Shown here in pieces: positions 26,901 through 35,334 of a DNA stretch of 64,000 nucleotides. The position numbers and the translations under genes are program-made. A model generated the notes under the pieces. The model did not search any database and had not been told where the DNA came from. It was given only the letters and a program-made list of their open reading frames with translations. Positions within the stretch are counted from its first letter, which is position 1; the number at the start of each line of letters is the position of its first letter. Location of the stretch: positions 1 through 64,000 of the forward strand of contig NZ_JAGKJI010000008.1 in assembly GCF_020329485.1 (NCBI RefSeq), given 5' to 3'. The DNA is from Bradyrhizobium cenepequi (lineage in GTDB: Bacteria > Pseudomonadota > Alphaproteobacteria > Rhizobiales > Xanthobacteraceae).

Positions 26901-27544
26901 AACGCTATCCATTGTTCGCATCGGCGACCGAGGATGTGACTCTCAAGGACTTCGGCGACTTCTTCCGTCCAGGCGGCGTCGTCGACGATTTCTTTCAAAG
27001 ATACTTGTCGCCGCTGGTCGTCGAGCGCCGCGCCGGCCTTGCGCCGGCGACCATCGATGGCGCGGCGGCGCCCATCCGAGCGGATGCGCTGGCTCAATTT
27101 CAGCGCGCGCGGGAAATTCGCAAGGCGTTCTTCAACGGCTCGGGCTCGGCACCGGCCGTCAAGTTCAGCATCAAGCCGGTCTTTCTCGACCCCAACCTGC
27201 TGCGTGCGACGTTTGCTATGGACGGCAAGGAAATCATCTATCGTCACGAGGCGCCGCGTGCCTACGACCTCGAATGGCCGACTCGAACCGATGCAAGCAC
27301 GACCTCCGTCACCCTCATCGCCGGGGATGGAACCGAGGAGAGGGTCGAACGCTCAGGCCCATGGGCACTGTTCCGGCTCGTCGATACATCGCGGCTTGCC
27401 TCGCGTGGCACTTCCGATCGTTTCACCATCACCATCGGCAAGCCTGACAAGCCCAACGTAACCTACGAACTGCGCGCGGCAAGTGTGAACAATCCGTTCA
27501 GCCTGAGTGTCCTTCGTTCGTTCCGATGTCCGGATAACCTATGA
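23951..27544 (+). CDS. tssM: T6SS inner-membrane protein TssM (IcmF family)
   Basis: A 1197-residue IcmF/TssM protein of normal length. Two N-terminal membrane helices (ITLAGLVAISVLIWFGG and ALIIAGLVFLVVLVALV), a cytoplasmic NTPase-like domain with an intact Walker A GPPGAGKTT near residue 140, a third helix (AAIVLAVVALTLWYGAF) near 460, and a long periplasmic part ending in the TssM C-terminal beta domain. It spans the envelope and meets TssJ. GTG start at 23951 after GAGGAGG. The stop overlaps the next gene (ATGA). Confidence 0.96.
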   Translation: MFRAQFAALFSVRGIITLAGLVAISVLIWFGGPYLDLFGRHPLDSVTVRALIIAGLVFLVVLVALVRYWLARRANRRAIKSLMEGEGLIAPINDRSHEELELIRRRFEDALKVLRDTVFAGKRGPSYLFELPWYVIIGPPGAGKTTILRNCGLEFPLTERLGIDPVAGFGGTRNCDWWFTEEAVLIDTASRYTTQDTDPEVDRAAWLGFLDLLATHRRRRPINGILVAISLSDLLLSDENGQRRHVESIRSRIQELLTTFGMRIPVYVLVTKCDLVSGFAEYFDNLDNEDRAQVWGKTFPLGGTGERVDDVVILQMQELAEQLEAKLPLRMHDERNLSRRAVMYAFPKEFWGIRTAIAGFVSEVFRSSRFEVLPMLRGVYFTSCTQEGTPIDRMVRAISGNFGLQPAPRISSTGTGKAFFIKRLLTDVIFAEQGLVGRNFKLERKLALVHGSGYVAAIVLAVVALTLWYGAFARSEARIAETRMAAQITYARLQDIRGPLDLKTVLPTLNAARQLHLATGEDGWLAWLDGVGMSATPALAPAAQHAYDHILLDRLLPVFANSLTVRIDMLLGTGNDTLLDKVRDAFRTYLMLSDPGHFDRGKVEQSARDEVALAFALDPTSAGELNQHFKRLIELLPKPINVDQQFVMAVRAQLTKRSPVEQVYARLLLEGEQNTRLRPINLVSLLGSGQLEIAQMRTSAIAFPAIGQQERAYADDAAMIPGIFTREGFLNFVLPRLPLIVREEQSADWALAGSRLDGADTQQVTLKVMDRYVADYIRIWTNALRSIRVVKFDDMQRGSAILRGLAGSQSTLQQIISLVHDNTNLPSPGEDLAAKARGALARVGGPPAILPPEFGDTPWPGSRITEAFRPLAQLAIAGGAGQLAGMDHIRDLFGGLYAAMANIATAPDPAEAAFQLVQRRVKDPKNDAFGALRADSALRPQPLRTIMNDIALAAWRALLKQAHDYVDAVWAREVVPVCQAAIFQRYPLFASATEDVTLKDFGDFFRPGGVVDDFFQRYLSPLVVERRAGLAPATIDGAAAPIRADALAQFQRAREIRKAFFNGSGSAPAVKFSIKPVFLDPNLLRATFAMDGKEIIYRHEAPRAYDLEWPTRTDASTTSVTLIAGDGTEERVERSGPWALFRLVDTSRLASRGTSDRFTITIGKPDKPNVTYELRAASVNNPFSLSVLRSFRCPDNL

Positions 27545-28092
27545 CAGCAGCCGTCAAAGTTCTTTCCGTTATTTCCGAACCGATGGTGACGAATGCCGCC
27601 GTCGTCATGTCGAGGCGGCAGTGCTTTTCCGTAAATGACGCCCTATGGCAACAGGTCGCTTCGTGGCTGGGCAATGTCATCATCGGATCAACCCTGGCCG
27701 CGATCATCATGAACGAGCATTCCGCCGTGTGGCTTTTTAGCAGCTGCGCGAGCGTCTATCCGCGGCGGCAGGGTGAACTCTATCGGCTCACCAAAAAACA
27801 CACGCTTGAGGCCGAGGAAGATATCGATGAGGCCGACGGCATCCTGACTCGGGCGGTCGATTCGGCCAAGACGCTGGTGCTAAAACCGCAGGTGAGGGCG
27901 ATCAAGCCCAGCAACACGTCCCTGGCGTGCAGCGACAGCATCAAGAAGGTGATGTCGCATCAGGAGCCGAATGGATTTCTGACCGAGCCTCTTGAGGGCC
28001 TAGCTGCGGGGGTGTTGGCTCGCGGCCTCGCAAAGGGAGCAACCGATGATGTCAGTGCGATTGTCTTCCACTTGGATGGTGCCGGACCGTGA
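27541..28092 (+). CDS. Degenerate PP2C phosphatase (PppA/Stp1-like), probably inactive
   Basis: A 183-residue open frame in the operon position of PppA. PP2C landmarks can still be traced: GSTLAAII, GELYRLTKKHTL, ILTRAV, CSDSIKKV and GATDDVSAIVFHLD. It is about 60 residues shorter than usual. The RxxNED segment reads MVTNAAVV, the DGMGGH loop reads NDALWQQ, and the GDSR turn reads SSCAS, so most metal-binding Asp/Gly residues are lost. It overlaps tssM (ATGA) and the kinase (GTGA), so the frame may be kept to pass ribosomes on, or it may act as a pseudophosphatase. Confidence 0.65.
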   Translation: MTAAVKVLSVISEPMVTNAAVVMSRRQCFSVNDALWQQVASWLGNVIIGSTLAAIIMNEHSAVWLFSSCASVYPRRQGELYRLTKKHTLEAEEDIDEADGILTRAVDSAKTLVLKPQVRAIKPSNTSLACSDSIKKVMSHQEPNGFLTEPLEGLAAGVLARGLAKGATDDVSAIVFHLDGAGP

Positions 28093-28976
28093 GCGCGTCT
28101 TCAAAATGTTCGGTCGTACCCTTGGGATACGTGCTCGGCGGCCGTTTCGACCTAGTGGAAGTGATCGGCGAGGGCGGCATCAGCACCGTCTATCGTGCGA
28201 TAGATCGGATCGGCCACTTCGCGCGCGAAGGTGATCCCGAAGTGGCAGTGAAGGTCATCCGACAACGTCCGAGCTTGCGCCAGGAAGTCGTCGAGCTGCT
28301 GCACCGCCAGGCACGCCTTTTGCGTGACCTGGTACACCGGAATTTGGTGCGCACATATGACTCCGATTACGACGGAAAGTACCACTACCTTGTCATGGAG
28401 CTTCTAAAGGGCCGCTCGCTCGCGCAGATCCTAGCCGATCGTCAGGGCCGGCCGCTGTCAGCCGATGTGTCCTTTCGTGTGATCCGCGCGGCAGGGCAGG
28501 GACTCGCCCACATGCACCGCCTCGGCATCGTCCATGGTGATCTCAAACCGGCAAACATCTTCATGACGTCGACAGGTGAAGTCAAAATTCTGGACTTTGG
28601 GACGGTGCTGATGCTCGACGTTTCGTCGCTGCGCGACAAGGCCGTGCTCGATCAAATCGGCCTGCTGACGCCGGCTTATGCTTCGCCAGAGATGCTGATG
28701 GGCGAACCCCCGGGAGAAACCGACGACGTCTATTCTCTCGCGGTGGTAGCCTATCTCGCCTTGACCGGCACGCACCCATATGCGCCGCGGCAGGCCGACG
28801 AGGCGCTCAAGGAGAATCTGACACCGGCGCCGCCGCCGACCATTTCGCCGGCGCAATGGCGGGTGATCGCTTCAGGGCTTGCCCTCAACCGCCGCGACCG
28901 CATCCAGACGGTCGGTGAGTTCGTCCAGCGTCTCGGCCGCCCGCCCTGGTTTTACCGGTTGTGCGGCCAGCGCTAG
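28089..28976 (+). CDS. ppkA: Ser/Thr protein kinase, PpkA-like (soluble)
   Basis: A 295-residue Hanks-type kinase. Seen: the ATP loop IGEGGISTVYRA, the VAIK-equivalent VAVKVI, the catalytic loop HGDLKPANIF (HGD instead of HRD, as in several bacterial kinases), the DFG motif in ILDFGTV and a YASPEML activation segment. T6SS PpkA kinases phosphorylate TagH/Fha. This one ends soon after the kinase domain and lacks the transmembrane and periplasmic sensor parts of Pseudomonas PpkA. Start GTG at 28089 overlaps the preceding stop. Confidence 0.85.
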   Translation: MSASSKCSVVPLGYVLGGRFDLVEVIGEGGISTVYRAIDRIGHFAREGDPEVAVKVIRQRPSLRQEVVELLHRQARLLRDLVHRNLVRTYDSDYDGKYHYLVMELLKGRSLAQILADRQGRPLSADVSFRVIRAAGQGLAHMHRLGIVHGDLKPANIFMTSTGEVKILDFGTVLMLDVSSLRDKAVLDQIGLLTPAYASPEMLMGEPPGETDDVYSLAVVAYLALTGTHPYAPRQADEALKENLTPAPPPTISPAQWRVIASGLALNRRDRIQTVGEFVQRLGRPPWFYRLCGQR

Positions 28977-29016
28977 CCATGCGGCCGTCGTAAAACGATC
29001 AAGGAGGTACCATATC

Positions 29017-30498
29017 GTGACCAACAACTGCAATCTCAGCCTTAACCTTGACATTCTCAGCAAACCCGACGTCAAGCTCGACGTGCAAGGGTTCGAGGGC
29101 ACAGAGTGCATTTCCCTGCCGTTCAGCTATCTCGTTTACGCCACGACATCGAGCGATGCCGACATCGGCTCCTTGATCGGAGAGCGTGCCAAGCTGACGG
29201 TCATGACCGCATCCGGACAATGGATGACCTCGGGCCTCTGTGCCCAGGTCGAGGAAATGGATCCCGTAACTGAACTCCGCGTGCTCCAGTTCGTTCTGCG
29301 CCCGCGCTTTGCCGTCACCGAGCTCTCCATCGCGAGCCGCATTTATGGTCCCGGCGAACCAGTGGGCGTCGATGCCATCCTCAAGCAGGAGCTGAATAAG
29401 GCGACCATCAGCATTCCTACCGAATACAATCTCGAGAGCTATCCGAAGCGAAATTATGTCGCGCGATACAATGAAAGCGATTTTACTTTCATTTCCCGCC
29501 TTTGCGAGCGGAACGGAATTTTCTATTTCTTCAAGCAGGAAGACAGCGGTGAGACTATCGTCTTCGGCGACAAGAATCTGGCCTTCCCAAAGGTCAAGTT
29601 CGGCGCCAACTCGGCGATCCGCTATTCGCACCAACGCGACCGCAACATGCCGCGGCGCCTCGACGAAAGCGCCGTTCTGTCATTCCGGCAGCGGCGGGTT
29701 CTCTCGACAAAGACGATCACACTGCGCGATTACAACGAAACGGTGCCTTCCGTCATATCCGTCGATAAAGAGGTCGGCCAAGGCAGCGGTTTTTTGGGCA
29801 AGACCGAACGGTTCGGCGGGCATTTTGCTAACGAAGCAGAAGCAACCACGCTGGCCAAGATCCGTGCCGAGCAGATCGGCGCCAGCCAGACGATGTCCAT
29901 CGCCCACAGCGACGCGCCAGAGCTGCGCGCCGGCGTCATTTTCGCTCTGCAGGGCCATCCACGGTTCGATGGCGAATATCTCGTCGTCGCCGCCGATCAC
30001 TCGGCTTACCGGCCGGCTCCGACCGGATTCCACGCGTTGCCACACAACGGGCGGGCCTACTACAACATGGTCCACTGCATCCGCTCGGACGTGCCTTACC
30101 GTCCGGTCGTTATGACGCCTGTCCCGCTCGGCGTTGGCCTCCACACCGCCAAGGTCGATGGGGAAGCGTGGAACGAGCGGGCCGAGATCGACGAGCACGG
30201 CCGCTACAAGCTGCAGTTTACGTTCGCCGACGAAGCGGCGCCGAAAGGACGTGGCAGCGACTACGTGAGGAAGCTCGAAGCCTATGTGGGCCCGAGTGAA
30301 ACCGGGCTTCATTTTCCCCTGGTCGCTGGAACTGAAGTTCTGGTTGGCTACATGAACGGTGATATTGACCGGCCGGTGGTGGTGGGCGCGGTGCACAATC
30401 CCGATATGAAGGGAGTGGTGACTTCCGAGACGCACTTATTCAATCGCATCAAGTCGCAATCTGGCGCCTTGATCGAGATCTACGACGGGCCTGCGTGA
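29017..30498 (+). CDS. vgrG: T6SS spike protein VgrG (TssI), short form
   Basis: A 493-residue VgrG. The N-terminal gp27-like domain is clear (SYLVYATTSSDADIGSLIGE, NYVARYNESDFTFISRLCER, NGIFYFF), followed by the gp5 OB-fold region (EIDEHGRYKLQF, ETGLHFPLVAGTEVLVGYMN). It ends at QSGALIEIYDGPA, without the long triple-stranded beta-helix or any effector extension, so it is shorter than the usual 600 or more residues. The GTG at 29017 is set by AAGGAGG at 29001-29007. The spike would need a PAAR tip, possibly the DUF4150 protein at 61 kb. Confidence 0.92.
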   Translation: MTNNCNLSLNLDILSKPDVKLDVQGFEGTECISLPFSYLVYATTSSDADIGSLIGERAKLTVMTASGQWMTSGLCAQVEEMDPVTELRVLQFVLRPRFAVTELSIASRIYGPGEPVGVDAILKQELNKATISIPTEYNLESYPKRNYVARYNESDFTFISRLCERNGIFYFFKQEDSGETIVFGDKNLAFPKVKFGANSAIRYSHQRDRNMPRRLDESAVLSFRQRRVLSTKTITLRDYNETVPSVISVDKEVGQGSGFLGKTERFGGHFANEAEATTLAKIRAEQIGASQTMSIAHSDAPELRAGVIFALQGHPRFDGEYLVVAADHSAYRPAPTGFHALPHNGRAYYNMVHCIRSDVPYRPVVMTPVPLGVGLHTAKVDGEAWNERAEIDEHGRYKLQFTFADEAAPKGRGSDYVRKLEAYVGPSETGLHFPLVAGTEVLVGYMNGDIDRPVVVGAVHNPDMKGVVTSETHLFNRIKSQSGALIEIYDGPA

Positions 30499-31008
30499 TT
30501 TCTTCACTTCGTGACGCTTTATGACTCTCTGGCAACCTGCGACCCACGAAATCGACCCGTTATTGGAAGCGGTCGCCAACGCGGCGCGCGCGACCATCCT
30601 GCCGACAGCGTCGATCAACGCACCGCCGCCGTCAGGCGATGGCATTTGCTCGAACCGGCTTCGCGACGGACGACAATTGCGCCTGCAGCTATCCGCACAA
30701 TGTCTGGAGCAACGACAACGCGGCCCTTGCACGGTCGTTGTCTATGCGGTGCAGGGCAATGCCGTTGTCGACAACCGCATGGGTTACCAGGTGACGGGGC
30801 GGGCTGTGCTCGACCTTGCCACCCGTGCGTTTCTTGATGTCGAGTGTCGACTGGAGTCAGTCGGTACTGTCCCGCTGTGACGGCTCGCCATCACAATTGC
30901 GCAGATGACCTTGCTTGACGGTGTCGGAGCGCGACAATCTGCGCAGCGCTATTTGACCGTCATATCCCCAAGACCCGGAATATCAATGCTCCCCGCGCGC
31001 ACGACCCT
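30499..31008. other. vgrG-hcp intergenic region, possible gene remnant
   Basis: Plus-strand frame 30521-30880 ends in a coding-like stretch (VVYAVQGNAVVDNR, then VTGRAVLDLATRAFLDVECR), while an adjoining frame gives CACSYPHNVWSNDNAA. This may be a frameshifted small secreted-protein gene between vgrG and hcp, but no family is recognised. Confidence 0.3.
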
Positions 31009-31024
31009 TGGCACGGATGTTGCG
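31009..31024 (+). promoter_or_regulatory. Sigma-54 promoter of hcp
   Basis: TGGCACG-GATG-TTGCG fits the -24/-12 consensus, with a leader of about 40 bases to hcp. A NifA-like half-site pair upstream (in 30921-30950) is TGT-N9-ACA, one base short of the ideal spacing. Confidence 0.7.
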
Positions 31025-31074
31025 AGTCTGTCGTGCCGGTTTGTGCCGGCGTATGCCAGACGATGGAGACAAAA

Positions 31075-31587
31075 GTGTCACTTGAAGCCTACATGACAAT
31101 CAAGGGGAAGAAGCAGGGCGACATCTCCAAAGATGCGTCCAAGCCAGACAGCATCGGGCAGGTCGCCAAGAGCGACTCCGGCAACCAGTCGAAGATCACC
31201 GTCGTCGCGTTCACCAGCGGCATCATCGTTCCGCGCGATATGACGAGCGGCGTCGCCACCGGTGCGCGCAATCATCAGCCGGTCGTCATCACCAAGTTCT
31301 TCGATCGCGCCTCGCCGCTGCTCTGGCAGGCGCTGGCCACCAACGAGGTGCTCGAAGAGGTGGTGTGCGAGTTCTACCGCGCCGATCCAGGTGGCATGCC
31401 GCAGCCGCAAAACTTCTTCAAAACGACCTGGAAGAACGCGACCTTGATCGAAGGGAAGTCTTATGTGCCACTGACGATCAACCCGCAGAACAACTTCTTC
31501 CAGAACATGGAAGACTGGTCGTTCACCTACAAGGAAGTGAAATGGGAACACGTTCCTGGCAGCACCAGCGGCGAAGACAAGTGGTGA
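31075..31587 (+). CDS. hcp: T6SS tube protein Hcp (TssD)
   Basis: A 170-residue Hcp protein, the ring subunit that forms the inner tube. Family marks: SLEAYMTIKGKKQGDI near the start, VPRDMTSGVATGARNHQPVV, ITKFFDRASPLLWQALATNE and the C-terminal EDWSFTYKEVKWEH. Start: GTG at 31075, with GGAG six bases upstream. It has its own sigma-54 promoter, so tube protein may be made in excess of the rest of the machine, as is usual for Hcp. Confidence 0.95.
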   Translation: MSLEAYMTIKGKKQGDISKDASKPDSIGQVAKSDSGNQSKITVVAFTSGIIVPRDMTSGVATGARNHQPVVITKFFDRASPLLWQALATNEVLEEVVCEFYRADPGGMPQPQNFFKTTWKNATLIEGKSYVPLTINPQNNFFQNMEDWSFTYKEVKWEHVPGSTSGEDKW

Positions 31588-32668
31588 CAACGTCGTGACT
31601 TCGCCCTGTCCCCGTTTGTGCGGAGGCGGGGATGCATTCCAGCTCGCAGCTACACAACAGATCGTGGCACTGCTCCCTCGGTGGCTGCCCCGATCTCAAG
31701 CAATTGCTCGGGCGACTTACTGCCTATGGTCTCAGCCTCCAGGCGGCTACAGGCTTATGCGTTTCGCGCGGCAATTTCGTGGGTTTCGATCTCGTCATGC
31801 AGTATGGATTGCAGGGCTGTGCGGGCGATTTCATCAAAGTCGACGAGCATGCGTCGTTGGTCCACGGTCTTCGATTGCATCACCCTCGAGATGGCTAAAG
31901 ATCAAGTGAATTCCTGACCACCTCAAGGAGGATGGGGTGGATAGGCTGCAGCGACAATCTTGAAGGTATAGGAGTGGCATCATCTCCCATGACCAAAAAA
32001 ATCCGCAGCGCGTTCAGCGGGCCTTTGCGCATTCTTTGGTTGCAATCGCAGGAGTCCGGTTCGCTAGCCAGCGTTCACGCCGAAGGAGCGGGCCGTCTAG
32101 GTGTTCAGTCCCCGTTCGGCATCTGACATAGCCGAGCGCGGCCTTAAGGCCTAGCCGCCTCATTGCCTGTTGGCCAAGCGTGCCGGCTATCGACCTTTGT
32201 CGGCAGTGCAATCTTGGGCAGCAAGCGCAGCGCCCAACAGACCAACCGTCACTCACGACTTCAGCGAACGCGACGCACGACTGTCATGTGCAATACGGCC
32301 CTGCTCGAGCGCTTCCCAACCTGGGGCGGCAGCGTGCCGGGAAGTGCGTCCAAGCCAGCACACGCACGTCTATCGGGGGTGACACCGTGCCCGCGAGACT
32401 ACCTCCCATATCCCGATGCGAAAAGGCCGTCCGTTTGAGCCCTTCGCCGTAACCTCATCGAACGCCAACGTCCGCGACTTGTATGCGGCGATCATGTCCT
32501 TTGGCCCATTTGCTGTCCGCACTGCCACCACATCGGTGTAGGGCAACGTCATTGTCTCGAGTCCACCAAACAATGGCTCGGTTGACCCAATGCCTCTGGT
32601 GCAGGTTGAGGGTGACCCCAGACCAAGCGACCTGGTCCTTGACCGGTTTCTGACAGTGTCGCAACGCT
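31588..32668. other. Region after hcp, remnants and repeats only
   Basis: No intact gene is supported. Parts of it (around 31800-31880) are about 80% like 55250-55300. A stretch from about 31920 to 32035 resembles 34620-34810, so the effector gene at 32788-34596 is flanked by related direct repeats. The 28-base repeat of 496-523 recurs at 32369-32396. Minus-strand frame 32370-32573 contains TANGPKDMIAAYKSRTLAFD but no known family. Confidence 0.4.
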
Positions 32669-32684
32669 TGTCTGGTTCGAGACA
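32669..32684 (+). promoter_or_regulatory. NifA site upstream of first effector gene
   Basis: A perfect TGT-N10-ACA (TGT 32669-32671, ACA 32682-32684), 57 bases before the -24 box. Confidence 0.75.
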
Positions 32685-32740
32685 CCGGTCGGCGTCTGCC
32701 GCGTGCGATCTGTTCTAAGCCAAACTCATTCGGACGCCGC

Positions 32741-32756
32741 TGGCACGGCCCTTGCT
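32741..32756 (+). promoter_or_regulatory. Sigma-54 promoter of first effector gene
   Basis: TGGCACG-GCCC-TTGCT, a perfect -24/-12 match. Predicted start of transcription is near 32766, which rules out protein starts before that point. Confidence 0.85.
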
Positions 32757-32787
32757 GCGAAGTGCAGCAAGATTGAGTGGGGGCTGC

Positions 32788-34596
32788 GTGCATTCTCTTG
32801 ACGAGAAAGTTATTGGCTACTTCCAAGCCAGGGCAGTTCCTGAGCTCCAGGCCTTGGTAGAGCCGCTGAGAAGATTTTGCGCCTGGCTTCGCAACACTCG
32901 AAGGCGGCCACTGGCCGGTCGGTTTCTTGAAGAGGAGGAACTGAATAGGGATTTGCAGGCCTATGCGACAGAGCAGCCGAATGAGCGGGACTTGGTTGGA
33001 GTTGCAATCGGACAGCTCCGGGCACTCGCTGTGAGAACGGGGAACCAGGCCGCTCCCTTCGACATAGACGAAGCGCTTATCTCGCAGTTTCAAGACGGAG
33101 CCGAAGCAACTTTTGGTAGAACGCCCGGTAGAAAGCAAAGCTATGGCCGGGGGCTAGCGGACGCCCTGAGGAGGTTTAGTGCCTGGCTTGGCGACAATGG
33201 TAACCGACCAATGGCCGGTCGATTTCGCGCATTGGATGCGGATTGTGAGGCCTATCGCAATGCGGCGCCGCGGTCCGCGGGGTACGTCAGACCAGCATTG
33301 ACACACTTACAGGGGCTCGGTGAAGGACACCCGGTGACTCACAGAGCGGTCGCCGCCCGCGCCGGGCTTGCTGAAGACACCCGGCTTGTTGAGAGCTTCG
33401 CGAAGAAATTGCGTGACCTCGTCAACAGGCACGCAGAACTTCTTTTCAAATTCATTCGGTGGCTCCATCAAATGGACAAGGCCCCCATGGACGGCCGAGT
33501 GCACGACGAAACGCTGGACAGGGATGCTCATGAATATGCTCGTATTGAGCCTGACATCATTCAGGCAGTGGAAAGCCTTCGGCGGGCGTTCCCCTCGCGT
33601 GAGGAAGCGGGGCCGTCAGCCGGAGCCGGCGCGCCGCCGCTGGTGCAGACGGCTGAAATCGTGCCGCCAAGGCCAACACTGTCTTTATTCCCTGAAGCAC
33701 CGTCGTCTGCGAGGGCTGAACCGTACTCGATCTACGGCGCTCCTGCAGCGCCCATACAGCACGGTGGGGCTTTGAGCCAGGGCGCTCCGCCGGTGGTGCA
33801 GATCGGTGAAATCGTGCCGCCGAGGCCAACACTGTCTTTGTTCCCCGAAGTACCGTCGTCAGCGAGAGCTGAGCCGGACGCGTTCTTCGGTGGTCTTGCA
33901 GCGCCCACACGGTCCAGCGGGGCGCCCGCGCATAATCTCGGCCTATCGCTCTCAGGCGATAGCTCCCAACCTCGCATGTCAGCGCCTGATCTCAGCCCTT
34001 GGCTCGCCTTGGGCTTCGAGCACAGCGTCCGATCGGTTCCGGCCTCCGTGATGGACGCACTGGTCAGAGACGGCAGCCAGCCGGGGAGCTCGCAGCCGGT
34101 ACGTGTGTACGCCCACGGTCGGCCCTATGCACCGGAGTGGCAGGCAACGAGGGATGTTACCCCAACCAATCCGCTAGGCGCTACCATTGCTCTTAGCCAT
34201 CCAGTTGCCACGGAGCCCTACTGGTCAGCAAGCACACGCGTCGCAGCCTCACTGGCGTCTGCGCAGGGGGCATCGTCGTCTGCCAGGGCTCGGCTGTCGT
34301 CCGGGCCATCACCGTCCCCCGAGCGAGGGTACGAAGCCCGCCCCCCGTTGGCCGGGCCCGGGGAGGAGGAGGAGCTGCCGGATTTCGGAAATATGGTCGG
34401 CAACATCTGGACCCACAGCGACTGGGACGATGGCAACAAAGAGGTTCCGCCGCGCCTGGAGGACGCACTACGTGAACGACAGCGCCTGCCGAGCGCGCGC
34501 GGCCAGGAAATTACGATTTTCAAAATCCACAGTCACCTCTACACGGCCGAGTTGAGAAATGGTCGCTCTTATCTCACGCATCACACTAGTGACTGA
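32788..34596 (+). CDS. Effector-like repeat protein with EAR-type motif
   Basis: A 602-residue protein of unknown activity. Residues ~5-265 hold three divergent helical repeats with the pattern LRRFxxWLxxxxxxPMAGRxxxxxLDxDxxxY, like the N-terminal repeats of Bradyrhizobium NopD/Bel2-5-type effectors. Next are two copies of a 51-residue Pro-rich repeat (DNA period 153, 33631-33936, core EIVPPRPTLSLFPE). LGLSL at residues 384-388 fits the plant EAR repression motif LxLxL. Two copies of a ~70-residue domain also seen in the effector at 55635 close the protein. No protease domain is seen. GTG at 32788 is chosen because the promoter excludes earlier starts. Delivery route unproven. Confidence 0.65.
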   Translation: MHSLDEKVIGYFQARAVPELQALVEPLRRFCAWLRNTRRRPLAGRFLEEEELNRDLQAYATEQPNERDLVGVAIGQLRALAVRTGNQAAPFDIDEALISQFQDGAEATFGRTPGRKQSYGRGLADALRRFSAWLGDNGNRPMAGRFRALDADCEAYRNAAPRSAGYVRPALTHLQGLGEGHPVTHRAVAARAGLAEDTRLVESFAKKLRDLVNRHAELLFKFIRWLHQMDKAPMDGRVHDETLDRDAHEYARIEPDIIQAVESLRRAFPSREEAGPSAGAGAPPLVQTAEIVPPRPTLSLFPEAPSSARAEPYSIYGAPAAPIQHGGALSQGAPPVVQIGEIVPPRPTLSLFPEVPSSARAEPDAFFGGLAAPTRSSGAPAHNLGLSLSGDSSQPRMSAPDLSPWLALGFEHSVRSVPASVMDALVRDGSQPGSSQPVRVYAHGRPYAPEWQATRDVTPTNPLGATIALSHPVATEPYWSASTRVAASLASAQGASSSARARLSSGPSPSPERGYEARPPLAGPGEEEELPDFGNMVGNIWTHSDWDDGNKEVPPRLEDALRERQRLPSARGQEITIFKIHSHLYTAELRNGRSYLTHHTSD

Positions 34597-34835
34597 ATCG
34601 GCGACCATGGCCGACCGCATGAAGGAGCACGGTGGATGGGCTGCCAGCGAGACCTTGAGCGATCGGATCACACATATGGACCCCAAACCATATTGGCCAA
34701 GTGTTTGACGAAGTGTCTTCCTGCAACAGTCCCGCAGGAACGCGAGAGGGGCATCATCTCCCGTGACCGAAAAATTCAGGGCACGTTCAGTAGGGATTTG
34801 CTACCTGGGTTCAAGCTGGGACCCGGGTTGCGCAG
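34597..34835. other. Spacer with direct-repeat copy
   Basis: Contains the second copy of the repeat also found around 31920-32035 (recognisable by the shared GCATCATCTCCC core). No gene is supported. Confidence 0.35.
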
Positions 34836-35229
34836 TTGTCCCGGCAGTTTGCATCGTTTCCCGACAACTGGGCCGAGCTCCGCGCCAAGGCGCTGGCTTT
34901 CTTCCGCTATTCGGCGACGGACGACGAGCGAGACGTTCGGGTCGACAGCGACGGTGGACGAACTGGTCGAGAGCGGCCTTATTCGTTTCGATCCGATCGT
35001 CTACGAGGACTTCCTTCCGGTCAGCGCTGCCGGCATCTTCCAATCCAATCTTGGGACCGAGGAGCAGAAAAACTACGCTGAGCGTTCCAATCGCGCTGCG
35101 TTCGAGGCAGCCCTTGGCGCTGCCGTTCACGACGAGCTGGCGCTTTATGCGCAAACCTCGCGAGCCTCGCTCGACCATGCGCTGAAGCAGCCCGGCTCTT
35201 CCCGATTTCGGCTCCGGGCGACGGTCTGA
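34836..35229 (+). pseudogene. hglS: hglS/ydcJ-like 2-oxoadipate dioxygenase, C-terminal remnant
   Basis: Two plus-strand frames together give the C-terminal third of a DUF1338 (HglS/YdcJ) protein: FPDNWAELRAKALAFFRYSA (frame of 34836), then after a frameshift VYEDFLPVSAAGIFQSNLG and VHDELALYAQTSRASLDHAL (frame of 34636). HglS converts 2-oxoadipate to D-2-hydroxyglutarate at the end of the D-lysine/pipecolate pathway. The N-terminal two thirds and the metal site are missing, so it is dead. It sits beside the other genes of that pathway. Confidence 0.7.
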
Positions 35230-35334
35230 CGAGGAATAAGGATTGACGAAAGCACCACTTTAGTCCGATCAAGGGCCGTCGCGCGCGAATAATTGCGAAC
35301 GACATTCAAATCAACCCATCTTCGGAAAACCACC

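Noticed and set aside
31588..32668. Small frames after hcp as effector or immunity genes
   Set aside because: None has a family signature, convincing start or conservation. The DNA looks like mixed remnants.
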